This document shows positions 27,442 to 36,407 of a stretch of DNA of 64,000 bases, piece by piece. Source of the DNA: JAGLHV01 sp023143305 [NCBI: Clostridia bacterium] (GTDB lineage Bacteria; CBDUZB01; JAGLHV01); assembly GCA_030637025.1 (NCBI GenBank), contig DAOVVV010000008.1:1-64000 (forward strand), written 5' to 3'. The notes below the pieces were generated by a model that did not search any database, was not told where the DNA came from, and saw only the letters and a program-made list of their open reading frames with translations. Every line of letters begins with the position of its first letter. The first letter of the stretch is position 1. The translations under genes were made by a program, and so were the position numbers.

Positions 27442-27946
27442 AAGATAAAGACGGTGCATTGGTTATATTGGTTTCTATTGGTTAGATTGGTTGAAAGATA
27501 AAAGAGAAAAGACAGGCATCCGCCTTAAAGATTGGCGGACTTCCGTTTTGCTTCAGCAGTCGATAGTCCATAGACAACAAACAACAGAAAGTTATAAGTT
27601 AATAGTTATGAGTTATAAGTTAAAAGAAAATTGAAAGACAAGAATAAAAAACAGGCACAAAGGCATCAAGGCACAGAGGCACAAAGTAAAAGACAAGACA
27701 ACAGATAGTCCATAGACAACAAACAACAGAAAGTTATAAGTTACTAGTTATGAGTTATAAGTTAAAAAAAAATTGAAAGACAAGAATAAAAGACAGGCAC
27801 AAAGGCATCAAGGCACAGAGGCACAAAGTAAAAGACAAGACAACAGATAAAAGATAAAAGAAAGTTATTAGTTAATAGTTATGAGTTATAAGTTAAAGAA
27901 ATAAAAAACAAAGACAAAGACAAAAGAAAAAAGACGGGAGAATATA
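27442..27946 (+). repeat. Imperfect tandem repeat of about 142 bp, 2.4 copies
   Basis: The gap holds a unit starting GATAGTCCATAGACAAC at 27562 and again at 27704 (period 142), with a third partial copy from about 27864. Each contains AGTTATGAGTTATAAGTT and GGCATCAAGGCACAGAGG. Almost only purines and few T-rich tracts appear in the rest. No gene is visible in any frame. Confidence 0.75.
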
Positions 27947-28282
27947 ATGTTTTGTCCAGAGTGTCGAGCTGAATTCATAGAGGGAATAACCGTTTGCAGT
28001 GATTGTGGAATTACCTTAGTCGAAGAATTATCTCCCCAGCCAAAACCGGAATATCATAAATTAGTGAAAGTTTTTTCCACCGGAAAAAGTATCGAAGCGG
28101 GATTTGTTAAATCATTGTTAGAGGCAAATGAGATTAATTGTTTCATTAAAAATATGCATTATCCTTCGCTTATACCTGTAGGAATTGCAGCTGTTCCGAT
28201 AAAAATAATGGTAGAAGAAAAAGACAAAGTTAATGCGGAAGAAATTATTAATCAATATTATAAAGATTTGAAAAACGAGTAA
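27947..28282 (+). CDS. Zinc-ribbon plus DUF2007 protein
   Basis: A 111-residue protein. The N-terminus has a zinc ribbon, CPEC (3-6) and CSDC (17-20). Residues about 38-105 match the DUF2007 'putative signal transducing' domain (KVFSTGKSIEAGFVKSLLEA). Its molecular role is unknown. GACGGGAGAA precedes the ATG. It follows the tandem repeat and precedes a MATE transporter, with no clear functional link. Confidence 0.75.
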   Translation: MFCPECRAEFIEGITVCSDCGITLVEELSPQPKPEYHKLVKVFSTGKSIEAGFVKSLLEANEINCFIKNMHYPSLIPVGIAAVPIKIMVEEKDKVNAEEIINQYYKDLKNE

Positions 28283-28384
28283 GAATATTTTTGGGAAATA
28301 ATAATTTTTATAATTTTATTGGTTTTTATAAATAGGGTATATAATTTAATAATATAAGACTTGTATAGATATAGTGGGAATAAA

Positions 28385-29746
28385 ATGAACAATAATAATT
28401 TGCGTGATAAAAATAATAATTTCCATTTAATTAATGGAAATATTCATAAAAGCGTACTTTCCATAGCTTTGCCTTTGATAGTTGTGAATACCTTTAATAT
28501 TGCCCTGGAACTTATTGATGCCTTTTTTGTGGGGCGTTTAGGTGCGGAAGCACTGGCGGCTATTGCCCTGGCCAGTGTGATAATGTTTTTTTTAGCCACT
28601 TTTGGAATAGGTTTAGGAATAGGGACAATAGCTTTGGTATCTGCTGCCTTTGGAGAAGGAGACTTTGAAAAGGGAGATAAGATTGCCCTGCAATCTTTAT
28701 ATTTAGGGATAGTCGTTTCGCTTGTTTTAGGAGCACTTGGTTTCTTCTTTTCGCCATGGTTGCTAAATTTTCTGGGAGCAAAGGGGAATGTTCTCATAAT
28801 CGGGAGCAAATATCTTAAAATTTTATTTACGGGAATATTGGCAATGTTTTTTATGTTTTTGGGTAACGCTGTTTTTCAGGGAGCAGGGGATACTAAAATC
28901 CCGATGAAAATCGGAGCGATAACAGTCATAATAAATATTATACTTGATCCGTTAATGATATTTGGGTTGTTAGGTTTTCCGCGACTGGGAATTTCCGGAG
29001 CAGCATGGGCTACAGTTATAGCACGTACTATAGGTGGTATAATAATGCTAAGTATTTTTTTTAGAGGGAAACATTTGGTACAAATAAAATTAGATGATTT
29101 AGGTTTGAATTTTAAAATAATTAAGAAAATATTATTGATTGGTTTTCCCGGTTCTATTCAAATGTTACTGAGAAGCTTTTCAGCCGTGGTACTAATTAAA
29201 ATAGTTGCTGTGTTTGGCACTACCGTAATAGCTGCTTACGGAATAGGGGGGAGAATATTTCATTTTTTTCTTTTGCCCGGGTTTTGTTTTGGCGGGGCAG
29301 CAGCGACTTTAGTGGGACAAAATTTAGGGGCAAAAAATCCTCACCGAGCTTACAAAAGTGCTTTGTTATCTTCTTATTATTACCTTGTATTTTTATTAAT
29401 AAGCGGCACAATTGTTTTTATTTTCTCTTCTCCCATCGCTGCTCTTTTTAATCCGGATAAAGAATTTGTAAAGGTTTGTTCCTTATTTCTTAAATATCTG
29501 TCGGTTGGCTCTGTTTTTCTTAGTTCCGGGGTAGTATTTTCCCGGGCATTACAAGGAGCAGGAGATACAATTTCTCCGATGTTAATGACCGGACTTTCTT
29601 TGTATATATTTCAAATACCCCTTGCTTATTTTTTGTCTACGCATTTAAGATTTAACGAAAGAGGCATCTGGATGGCCGGTCTGATAGGAAGTCTTATCCA
29701 TGGATTATTAATGGCCGTTATTTTTTTAAATGGTAAATGGAAATAG
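28385..29746 (+). CDS. MATE family efflux transporter
   Basis: A 453-residue polytopic protein with about twelve transmembrane helices in two similar halves, each with the MATE pattern (ALPLIVVNTFNIALELIDAF; NAVFQGAGDTKIPM; RALQGAGDTISPM). The family exports cationic drugs, lipids or flavins using H+ or Na+ gradients. The ATG at 28385 is preferred to an upstream TTG at 28361. A TATAAT lies at 28340 but the -35 is poor. It stands alone on its transcript direction and substrate is unknown. Confidence 0.88.
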   Translation: MNNNNLRDKNNNFHLINGNIHKSVLSIALPLIVVNTFNIALELIDAFFVGRLGAEALAAIALASVIMFFLATFGIGLGIGTIALVSAAFGEGDFEKGDKIALQSLYLGIVVSLVLGALGFFFSPWLLNFLGAKGNVLIIGSKYLKILFTGILAMFFMFLGNAVFQGAGDTKIPMKIGAITVIINIILDPLMIFGLLGFPRLGISGAAWATVIARTIGGIIMLSIFFRGKHLVQIKLDDLGLNFKIIKKILLIGFPGSIQMLLRSFSAVVLIKIVAVFGTTVIAAYGIGGRIFHFFLLPGFCFGGAAATLVGQNLGAKNPHRAYKSALLSSYYYLVFLLISGTIVFIFSSPIAALFNPDKEFVKVCSLFLKYLSVGSVFLSSGVVFSRALQGAGDTISPMLMTGLSLYIFQIPLAYFLSTHLRFNERGIWMAGLIGSLIHGLLMAVIFLNGKWK

Positions 29747-29808
29747 CGAAAGGTTGGAGTGAAAATAAATTAAATTATAATATAATTTAATTTTAAAAAA
29801 AACATAAA

Positions 29809-31080
29809 ATGTTTAAAAAATTCTACGATGTAATTGTAATTGGCGGCGGTGCTTCAGGAATGTTTGCTGCCGGATGTGCAGCAGCTAAGGGTGCTGATAC
29901 TCTCTTGTTAGAAAAAACTAATCAATTAGGTAAAAAATTAAGCATTACCGGAAAAGGCAGATGTAATCTTACTAATATTGGCGAGGTAAATGATTTTATT
30001 GAAAGTTATGGAAAAAACGGCAAATTTTTATACCGGTCTTTTAAAAACTTTTTCAACCAGTCTTTAATTGCCTTTTTTAATAGTTATGGTATTGAAACGA
30101 AAGTAGAAAGAGGAGGAAGGATTTTTCCGGTTAGTGATAATTCTGAAAGCATTGTAAATGCTTTAAGAAATTATCTTAAAGAAAACAAAGTGACTTTAGG
30201 TTTAAATCTACAAGTTAAAGAAATTGTACTTGGCGACAATAAAACAGATAGAAATAATAAAGTCATAGGAATAAAACTAAGTGAAAGAAAAGAAATTATA
30301 AAAACAGATAAAGTTATTCTGGCTACCGGCGGACTTTCTTATCCTAAGACAGGGGCTACCGGAGATGGGTACCGAATGGCAAAGAAATTAGGGCACAGTA
30401 TTGTTTCTCTTACGCCGGCACTGGTGCCTTTAGAAACTAAAGAAGATTTTGTTAAAGACTTACAGGGATTAGCCTTAAAAAATGTCAGTGTTACTGTTTT
30501 TACTAACGGCAGGAAGATTGGTGAAGACTTTGGTGAAATGTTATTTACTCATTTTGGTCTTTCAGGTCCGATTATATTAAAAATGAGTAGTTTAGTCATT
30601 GAACATTTAAACAAAAACCAAGAAGTAAGTATTGTAATTAATTTTAAACCCGCATTAGATGAAAAGAAGCTTGCAGACCGATTATTACGTGAAACTAAAA
30701 ATTTTGGTCTTAAATCAGTCAATAATGTAATGAAAAATTTCCTTCCCCGAAAACTTGTTCCTGTCTTCCTGAAATTAGCTAATATAAATACTGATAAAAA
30801 ATTCAAACAAATCACTCATCAGGAAAAAGAAAAAATAATCAATCTTTTAACTAATTTTAGTTTAAAAATAACTAAATCCAGACCAATTGATGAAGCTATT
30901 ATTACCAAAGGAGGGATTTCTTTAAAAGAAATCAATCCTTACACTATGGAATCGAAAAAAATTAAAGGGCTATATTTTTGTGGAGAAATAATTGACCTTG
31001 ACGGTAAAACCGGAGGATATAATCTGCAGTTAGCCTTTTCTACCGCACACCTTGCCGCACAATCAGCATTCAACCCTTGA
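29809..31080 (+). CDS. HI0933/BaiN-like FAD-dependent oxidoreductase
   Basis: A 423-residue flavoprotein. The FAD motif IGGGASGMFAAGCAA (about 11-25) is followed by the family signature KLSITGKGRCNLTN and closes with FCGEIIDLDGKTGGYNLQ. Members of this family have been linked to flavin-dependent reductions, but the physiological substrate is usually unknown. It starts 62 bp after the MATE gene with a poor ribosome site. Confidence 0.85.
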   Translation: MFKKFYDVIVIGGGASGMFAAGCAAAKGADTLLLEKTNQLGKKLSITGKGRCNLTNIGEVNDFIESYGKNGKFLYRSFKNFFNQSLIAFFNSYGIETKVERGGRIFPVSDNSESIVNALRNYLKENKVTLGLNLQVKEIVLGDNKTDRNNKVIGIKLSERKEIIKTDKVILATGGLSYPKTGATGDGYRMAKKLGHSIVSLTPALVPLETKEDFVKDLQGLALKNVSVTVFTNGRKIGEDFGEMLFTHFGLSGPIILKMSSLVIEHLNKNQEVSIVINFKPALDEKKLADRLLRETKNFGLKSVNNVMKNFLPRKLVPVFLKLANINTDKKFKQITHQEKEKIINLLTNFSLKITKSRPIDEAIITKGGISLKEINPYTMESKKIKGLYFCGEIIDLDGKTGGYNLQLAFSTAHLAAQSAFNP

Positions 31081-31255
31081 CATAAGATAAAGTAGAAATA
31101 TATAATATTACACAGAATAAAAATATTATCTAAAAAAAAGAAGATATTTTCTCGATTTAAAAAAAAACACGACTAAACTCCTTTCCTTTATAAGTATCGG
31201 GAAGTAATAAAAATAGATAAGGATTTTAAAAGATTCGACTTTGAGGGTTTTAAAA

Positions 31256-32392
31256 ATGGCCTGGATTCAAAAAACTTTAGATATAAACGAAAAACTTTCA
31301 GTTTTATCACATGATTCACAATACGATCTGGCATGTTCCTGCAGTATAAATGATGATGATCGCCGGCATCGCTCAAAAGAGGACAAGTGGATATATCCGG
31401 TTACTTTTCCTAATGGCGGCCGGTCTTTTTTGTTTAAGACTTTAATTTCTAATGTATGTGTTAATGATTGTAAATATTGTCCTTTGCGTGAAGGACAGAA
31501 TACCAGAAGATGTACACTGCAGGCATATGAACTGGTAAAAGCCTTTCTTCAGTATTATCAAAAAGGTAAAGTGATGGGGCTTTTTTTAAGTAGTGGCGTA
31601 ATGGGTAATCCCGATAAAACAATGGAGCAAATAAATAAAATTGCTCTTATTTTAAGAAAAAAACATTTTAAAGGATACATTCATCTAAAAGTTATTCCCG
31701 GTGCTTCTAATGCAGCGATAGAGGAAACTGTTTCTTTAGCCAGTGCAGTTTCAATAAATATCGAAACTGCCGGCGAAAAGAATTTTAACCAACTTTCTAA
31801 CAGCAAAAACTATTTACAGGATATTATTAGGCCGCTTAAATTAATCAGCCGGCTTACCGGAAAAGGTTCTCGTTATAGTAGAGTAAAAAAAACGACGCAA
31901 TTTGTGGTTGGTGCATCTGAAGAAACTGACCAGGAAATTATTAAATATTCCTGGAACTTATACCGGCGATTGGGTTTAAACCGTATTTATTTTAGTGCTT
32001 ATCAACGGGGTTTAGGCGAACCTGATTTACCCGGGGAGATTTCCGGTCAAAGCAATAATGATATTTTAACTCGAGAGCATCGTTTATATCAGGCGGATTG
32101 GTTAATCAGAAAATATGGTTTTACGGAAAAAGAAATTCTTTTTCAAGCTGATGGTAATTTATCATTGACTCTGGACCCCAAGGAAACTTGGGCTAAGAAT
32201 CATCCGGAATTTTTTCCGGTTGATATTAATAAAGCAGATAAGTTAAAATTACTACGGGTCCCGGGTTTAGGATTGGTTACCGTTAATTATATACTTAAAT
32301 ACAGGGAAAAGGGTGGATATATTCGTTATCTGGAAAACTTAGGAAAATTAGGAAAAAGACTGATCAAGGCAAAACAGTATTTAAAAATTTAG
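31256..32392 (+). CDS. Radical SAM protein with C-terminal helix-hairpin-helix domain
   Basis: A 378-residue protein. Cysteines 68, 72 and 75 (CVNDCKYC) bind the radical SAM 4Fe-4S cluster; the motif is Cx3Cx2C. A SPASM-like region is absent; instead the C-terminus (about 320-378) has a helix-hairpin-helix fold (KLLRVPGLGLVTVNYILKYR). This matches the putative DNA modification/repair radical SAM family. The ATG at 31256 follows GAGGG; an in-frame TTG at 31241 is less likely. Element B copy 5 begins 2 bp after its stop codon. Confidence 0.85.
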   Translation: MAWIQKTLDINEKLSVLSHDSQYDLACSCSINDDDRRHRSKEDKWIYPVTFPNGGRSFLFKTLISNVCVNDCKYCPLREGQNTRRCTLQAYELVKAFLQYYQKGKVMGLFLSSGVMGNPDKTMEQINKIALILRKKHFKGYIHLKVIPGASNAAIEETVSLASAVSINIETAGEKNFNQLSNSKNYLQDIIRPLKLISRLTGKGSRYSRVKKTTQFVVGASEETDQEIIKYSWNLYRRLGLNRIYFSAYQRGLGEPDLPGEISGQSNNDILTREHRLYQADWLIRKYGFTEKEILFQADGNLSLTLDPKETWAKNHPEFFPVDINKADKLKLLRVPGLGLVTVNYILKYREKGGYIRYLENLGKLGKRLIKAKQYLKI

Positions 32393-32393
32393 A

Positions 32394-32537
32394 TAGACTT
32401 CTGCGGAATGACACATTCTGTCATTCCGCTCCGCCTCAGGCGGATGATGCGGAATCTATAATATTCTTAAATATCAATAAATTCCTGCTTCCGCAGGAAT
32501 GACAATAAAAGGAAAAAGGTTGTTTTGCAGAACTCTT
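32394..32537 (-). mobile_element. Element B, copy 5 (inverted)
   Basis: Here the right end of the standard copy comes first: TAGACTTCTGCGG on the left and GTTTTGCAGAACTCTT on the right. AAAAATTTAGA (32383-32393) and AAAAATTCAGA (32538-32548) are an 11-bp duplication with one change. Although inverted, it still ends 29 nt before the next start codon. Confidence 0.75.
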
Positions 32538-32566
32538 AAAAATTCAGAAATAAAGGAGGGGGAATT

Positions 32567-33289
32567 ATGCGTACAGGCAATCCGGCTTTAAAATCTAATG
32601 TTTTTACTTCTGCTGCTTCTTTTGGTTCAGCAGAGGTGATGAGTATTCAGGGAACAGTAAACAAAACAATGTTTTTACTTTTACTTACCCTGGTTAGTGC
32701 TTCGTGGGTATGGAGCAATGCCGCCCAGTGGATGCCGTTTATGTTTCCGTTGGTTATTGGTGGGTTCATTGTAGCCTTAATAACAATTTTTAAAAAAGAA
32801 TGGGCAATGATAACTGCACCTGTTTATGCAGTAGTAGAGGGACTGTTTTTAGGGGTCATTTCAGCTTTTATGGAAAGGGCATATCCCGGTATTGTTATTC
32901 AGGCAGTAGCTTTAACTTTTGGTACATTATTTTGTTTGCTTATTGCTTATAAATCAAAGTTGATTAAAGTTACTGATAATTTTAGGCTTGGCGTGGTTTC
33001 GGCAACAGGAGCTATAGCGTTAATATATTTTGTTACGATTATTTTGGGTTTTTTTGGTATTCGAATGCCTTTTATCCATGAAAGCGGACTTATTGGCATA
33101 GGATTCAGTTTGTTTGTAGTGGTGATTGCTTCCCTTAATCTGGTGCTTGATTTTGACTTCATTGAAAAGGGAGCAGAATCAAATGCACCCAAATATATGG
33201 AATGGTATGCAGCATTTGGATTAATGGTTACTCTTATCTGGCTTTATCTTGAAATGTTGAGGTTGTTAAGTAAAATGAGAAGGAGATAA
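32567..33289 (+). CDS. Bax inhibitor-1/YccA family membrane protein
   Basis: A 240-residue protein with a hydrophilic N-terminus (MRTGNPALKSNVF, typical of this subgroup) and seven hydrophobic helices. LVLDFDFIEKGAE is the conserved acidic segment near the last helices. The family includes bacterial proton-sensitive calcium leak channels. A strong AAAGGAGGGGGAA lies before the ATG, and element B copy 5 ends just upstream. Confidence 0.88.
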   Translation: MRTGNPALKSNVFTSAASFGSAEVMSIQGTVNKTMFLLLLTLVSASWVWSNAAQWMPFMFPLVIGGFIVALITIFKKEWAMITAPVYAVVEGLFLGVISAFMERAYPGIVIQAVALTFGTLFCLLIAYKSKLIKVTDNFRLGVVSATGAIALIYFVTIILGFFGIRMPFIHESGLIGIGFSLFVVVIASLNLVLDFDFIEKGAESNAPKYMEWYAAFGLMVTLIWLYLEMLRLLSKMRRR

Positions 33290-33334
33290 TCCTATTTAAG
33301 ATAATATTAAATCTAAAGAAAAGGGGTAATAACA

Positions 33335-33499
33335 GTGAAAACAAAAGTGTTGTTTATTCTTACAATTTTTTTTGCAATGGCAATTATCAGTGCTTGCAGC
33401 AGAAGTGATAAAACAACCGAAGAGATGCAAAAAAAAATGGAAGTAAGATGTGGTATCCGAAATGCACCGGATTTTATTCCTGCACCAGGTACGGAATAA
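33335..33499 (+). CDS. Small lipoprotein, 54 residues
   Basis: A GTG start follows AAGGGG at 33321-33326. The product has a basic start, a hydrophobic stretch (about 5-18) and the lipobox ISAC with Cys21, then a short hydrophilic mature part of 34 residues ending PAPGTE. It would be lipidated and membrane-anchored. No family was recognised. It lies 45 bp after the Bax-inhibitor-like gene and is probably co-transcribed. Confidence 0.7.
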   Translation: MKTKVLFILTIFFAMAIISACSRSDKTTEEMQKKMEVRCGIRNAPDFIPAPGTE

Positions 33500-33557
33500 T
33501 ATGATATAATATTAAATCAGTTTTTAATCTTATAAAAAGGAGAATTAAAATAACATA

Positions 33558-34637
33558 ATGGATTACCGGATTTTACACGTAAATACAGCAAATACCTGGA
33601 GGGGTGGAGAACAACAGGTAGTTTATCTGGTTGAAGGGTTACAATCAAGAGGACACAATAATTTTGTTGTCTGCCAACCAAAAAGTGTTCTGAGGGAAAA
33701 ATTATTTTCTTCGAAAACACCTGTTTTCCCCTTAGCAATGCACGGAGAGTGGGACTTAATTGCGGCTATTAAATTAGCCATGATTATAAAAAAAAATAAT
33801 ATCCAAATTCTTCATCTGCATACTGCACATGCTCATACATTAGGATTGTTAGCGGCAAAATTTAATCCCGCTTGTAAGGTAATTGTATCCCGCCGGGTTG
33901 ATTTTCATATTCATTCCCGGTTCAAATATAAAAGGGGAATTAATAAAATAATTACCGTTAGTGAAAGAATCAGGCAGGTACTGATAGAAGATAAAATAGA
34001 CGCAGAAAAAATTGTTGCTGTACATAGCGGGGTTGATTTAGAAAGATTTAATGGAATAAAAAGCAACGGTTATATTTATAAAGAATTCAAACTTGATGGT
34101 AAAACCCCTATAGTAGGAATTGTGGCTGCTTTAGCTCCTCATAAAGATCATCAGAACTTTTTATATGCAGCCGGAAAGTTAAAAGAAAAATATCCTAGGG
34201 TAAAGTTTTTAATCGTAGGAGAAGGAGAATTAAAACAAGATTTAAAAATTTTAACCCGGCAGCTGGGACTGGAAAAAGAAGTAATTTTTACCGGCTTTAG
34301 AAAGGATTCTTTAGAAATTATATCAACCTTTGATGTTTTTGTTTTAAGTTCTTGTCTGGAAGGAATGGGTAGTGTTTTACTGGAAGCAATGGCTTTGGCT
34401 AAACCTATTGTTGCAACCAGAACCGGTGGCATTCCGGAAGTTGTTTTAAACGGAGTAACCGGTATTCTTGTTTCTCCGGGAGATTCCGGAGAATTAGCAA
34501 ATGGGATTATGCAATTGCTTGGAGATAATGCTTTAGCTAAAGAGATGGGTCTAAAGGGAAAGGAAAGAGTAAAAGAATTTAGTAAAGATAAAATGGTAGA
34601 AAAAACCGAAGGGATATATAAAAAAATAATGAGTTAA
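33558..34637 (+). CDS. Glycosyltransferase family 4 (GT-B fold)
   Basis: A 359-residue enzyme. The N-terminal domain opens with HVNTANTWRGGEQQVVYL; the C-terminal nucleotide-sugar domain has GEGELKQDL and SSCLEGMGSVLLEAMALAKPIVAT, with the E-x7-E pattern of GT4. It moves a sugar from a nucleotide donor to an acceptor, probably a lipid-linked glycan. The neighbours (trehalose genes) are 150 bp away. Acceptor and donor are not predictable. Confidence 0.88.
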   Translation: MDYRILHVNTANTWRGGEQQVVYLVEGLQSRGHNNFVVCQPKSVLREKLFSSKTPVFPLAMHGEWDLIAAIKLAMIIKKNNIQILHLHTAHAHTLGLLAAKFNPACKVIVSRRVDFHIHSRFKYKRGINKIITVSERIRQVLIEDKIDAEKIVAVHSGVDLERFNGIKSNGYIYKEFKLDGKTPIVGIVAALAPHKDHQNFLYAAGKLKEKYPRVKFLIVGEGELKQDLKILTRQLGLEKEVIFTGFRKDSLEIISTFDVFVLSSCLEGMGSVLLEAMALAKPIVATRTGGIPEVVLNGVTGILVSPGDSGELANGIMQLLGDNALAKEMGLKGKERVKEFSKDKMVEKTEGIYKKIMS

Positions 34638-34793
34638 GACAAAAACTTAATCTTTCTTCAATTGTCAAGAAAAAAAATGGCAATCTAAAAAAAACAAAGG
34701 GATTATGACTTGTTTTATCCATTAAAAAATAGTAAAATAAATTGTATTAATTTAAAAATAAAAGCTTTTGATAAATTCTGGAAAGGGGAGATT

Positions 34794-36407
34794 ATGCAGA
34801 AATATTCTTTTGATGCTGTTATTTTTGACTTGGATGGTGTTGTTACTAAAACAGCCCTTCTACATTCTGAAGCATGGAAAGAAACTTTTGATCAATATTT
34901 ACAACAAAGAAAAAACAAGAACAATAAACCTTTTCGCGAGTTTACCCATGAGGATGATTATCTTCCTTTTGTTGATGGTAAACCTAAATACGAGGGGGTT
35001 AAGAGTTTTTTTCAATCACGCGGAATTAATATTCCCTTTGGTGACCCCTCCGATACTGCCGATAAAAATACTATTTGTGGTGTTGGCAATAAAAAAAATA
35101 TTCTTTTTAGACAATTACTTAAAAAAAGGGGAGCAGAGACTTATCCTAGTACCATTCAATTTATAAAAAATCTGAAGGAATCAGGCATCAGAGTAGGGGT
35201 TGCTTCGTCTTCGAGAAATTGTGAAACCATTCTGGAATCCGTAGGTTTAGAAAAATTGTTCGAGACAAGAGTTGACGGGGTAGTTTCTGCACAACTTAAG
35301 CTTAAAGGTAAACCGGAAGGAGATATTTTTGTTAAAGCGTCACGTAATTTAAATGCCGTCCCATCCAAAACTGTTATAGTGGAAGATGCTATTTCAGGAA
35401 TTCAGGCAGGAAGAAACGGAGGATTTGGATTGGTTCTTGGTGTAGCAAGGAACAATAATGAATCTGAGCTTATTGAAAACGGGGCAGATATTGTAGTTAG
35501 CGATTTAGCAAAAATAAGCATGGAATATATTGAAAAGTGGTTTCACCGCAAGCCGTTATCTTTACCTTCTTTTTTAGAAAGCAACAAAGAAACAATAAAT
35601 AATTTATCCGAAAACAGAACGAATGGAAAAGATGTAATTATTAATTCCCACTATAATCACAATAATATATCCACCCTTTTTAACAAAAAAAAAGTTGTAT
35701 TTCTGGATTATGACGGCACTTTGACTCCCATTGTAGAACGGCCGGAACTGGCTGTTTTGTCATCGGAAATGAGAGCGGCGATAAAACATCTTGCTGAAAA
35801 ATATACTGTTGCTATTGTTAGCGGAAGAATGAGAGAAGATGTAGAAAAACTTGTTGGAATTAAGGGGATTTTTTATGCAGGAAGTCATGGTTTTGATATT
35901 ATGGGCCCCGGTTTTTCTATGATGCATCCTAAAGTTAAAGAAATTATGCCGGTTATTTCGCAAATAATCAAACAGCTTTCTGAAAAATTGAGTGATATAC
36001 AGGGGATATTAATTGAAGAAAAAAAATTTAGTGTAGCTGTTCACTATCGTCTTGTTGAGCAACAATATTTGCCTCGGATTAAAGAAATTATCGATGAGAT
36101 TATTAAAGACCAAAATAAAATTTGTTTAATGAGCGGGAAAAAAGTTTTTGAAATTTTACCTGATATTGATTGGGATAAAGGCAAGGCAGTACGATGGATT
36201 ATAGACGCTTTAAAAGTTTCCTGGCAAGATGTCTGTGTGGTCTACATCGGAGATGATGTTACCGATGAATATGCCTTTAGAACGCTCCGTACAAGAGGGT
36301 TTGGAATTTTAGTTTCTAACGAATCTAAAGAATCGGCTGCGGATTTTAGACTATCTTCAACAGAAGAAGTAAAAAAATTGTTTGAGAAGGTTGTTGCTCA
36401 TGCCTGA
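34794..36407 (+). CDS. Fusion of beta-phosphoglucomutase-like HAD and trehalose-6-phosphate phosphatase
   Basis: A 537-residue two-domain protein. Residues 1-about 245 form a beta-phosphoglucomutase-type HAD: nucleophile motif FDLDGVVTK, VASSSRN, GKPEGDIF and VEDAISGIQAG. After a linker, residues about 300-537 form an OtsB-type phosphatase: FLDYDGTLTPIV, VSGRMREDVEKL, and YIGDDVTDEYAF. A similar two-HAD order is known in actinobacterial OtsB proteins. Start 34794 follows AAAGGGGAG. The GH65 gene begins 8 bp before its stop, so it could make trehalose, have it phosphorolysed by that enzyme, and isomerise beta-glucose-1-phosphate. Confidence 0.9.
   Translation: MQKYSFDAVIFDLDGVVTKTALLHSEAWKETFDQYLQQRKNKNNKPFREFTHEDDYLPFVDGKPKYEGVKSFFQSRGINIPFGDPSDTADKNTICGVGNKKNILFRQLLKKRGAETYPSTIQFIKNLKESGIRVGVASSSRNCETILESVGLEKLFETRVDGVVSAQLKLKGKPEGDIFVKASRNLNAVPSKTVIVEDAISGIQAGRNGGFGLVLGVARNNNESELIENGADIVVSDLAKISMEYIEKWFHRKPLSLPSFLESNKETINNLSENRTNGKDVIINSHYNHNNISTLFNKKKVVFLDYDGTLTPIVERPELAVLSSEMRAAIKHLAEKYTVAIVSGRMREDVEKLVGIKGIFYAGSHGFDIMGPGFSMMHPKVKEIMPVISQIIKQLSEKLSDIQGILIEEKKFSVAVHYRLVEQQYLPRIKEIIDEIIKDQNKICLMSGKKVFEILPDIDWDKGKAVRWIIDALKVSWQDVCVVYIGDDVTDEYAFRTLRTRGFGILVSNESKESAADFRLSSTEEVKKLFEKVVAHA

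Noticed and set aside
27562-27894. CRISPR array in the tandem-repeat gap
   Set aside because: The unit is about 142 bp with no short constant repeat and variable spacer pattern, and no cas gene is in the window.
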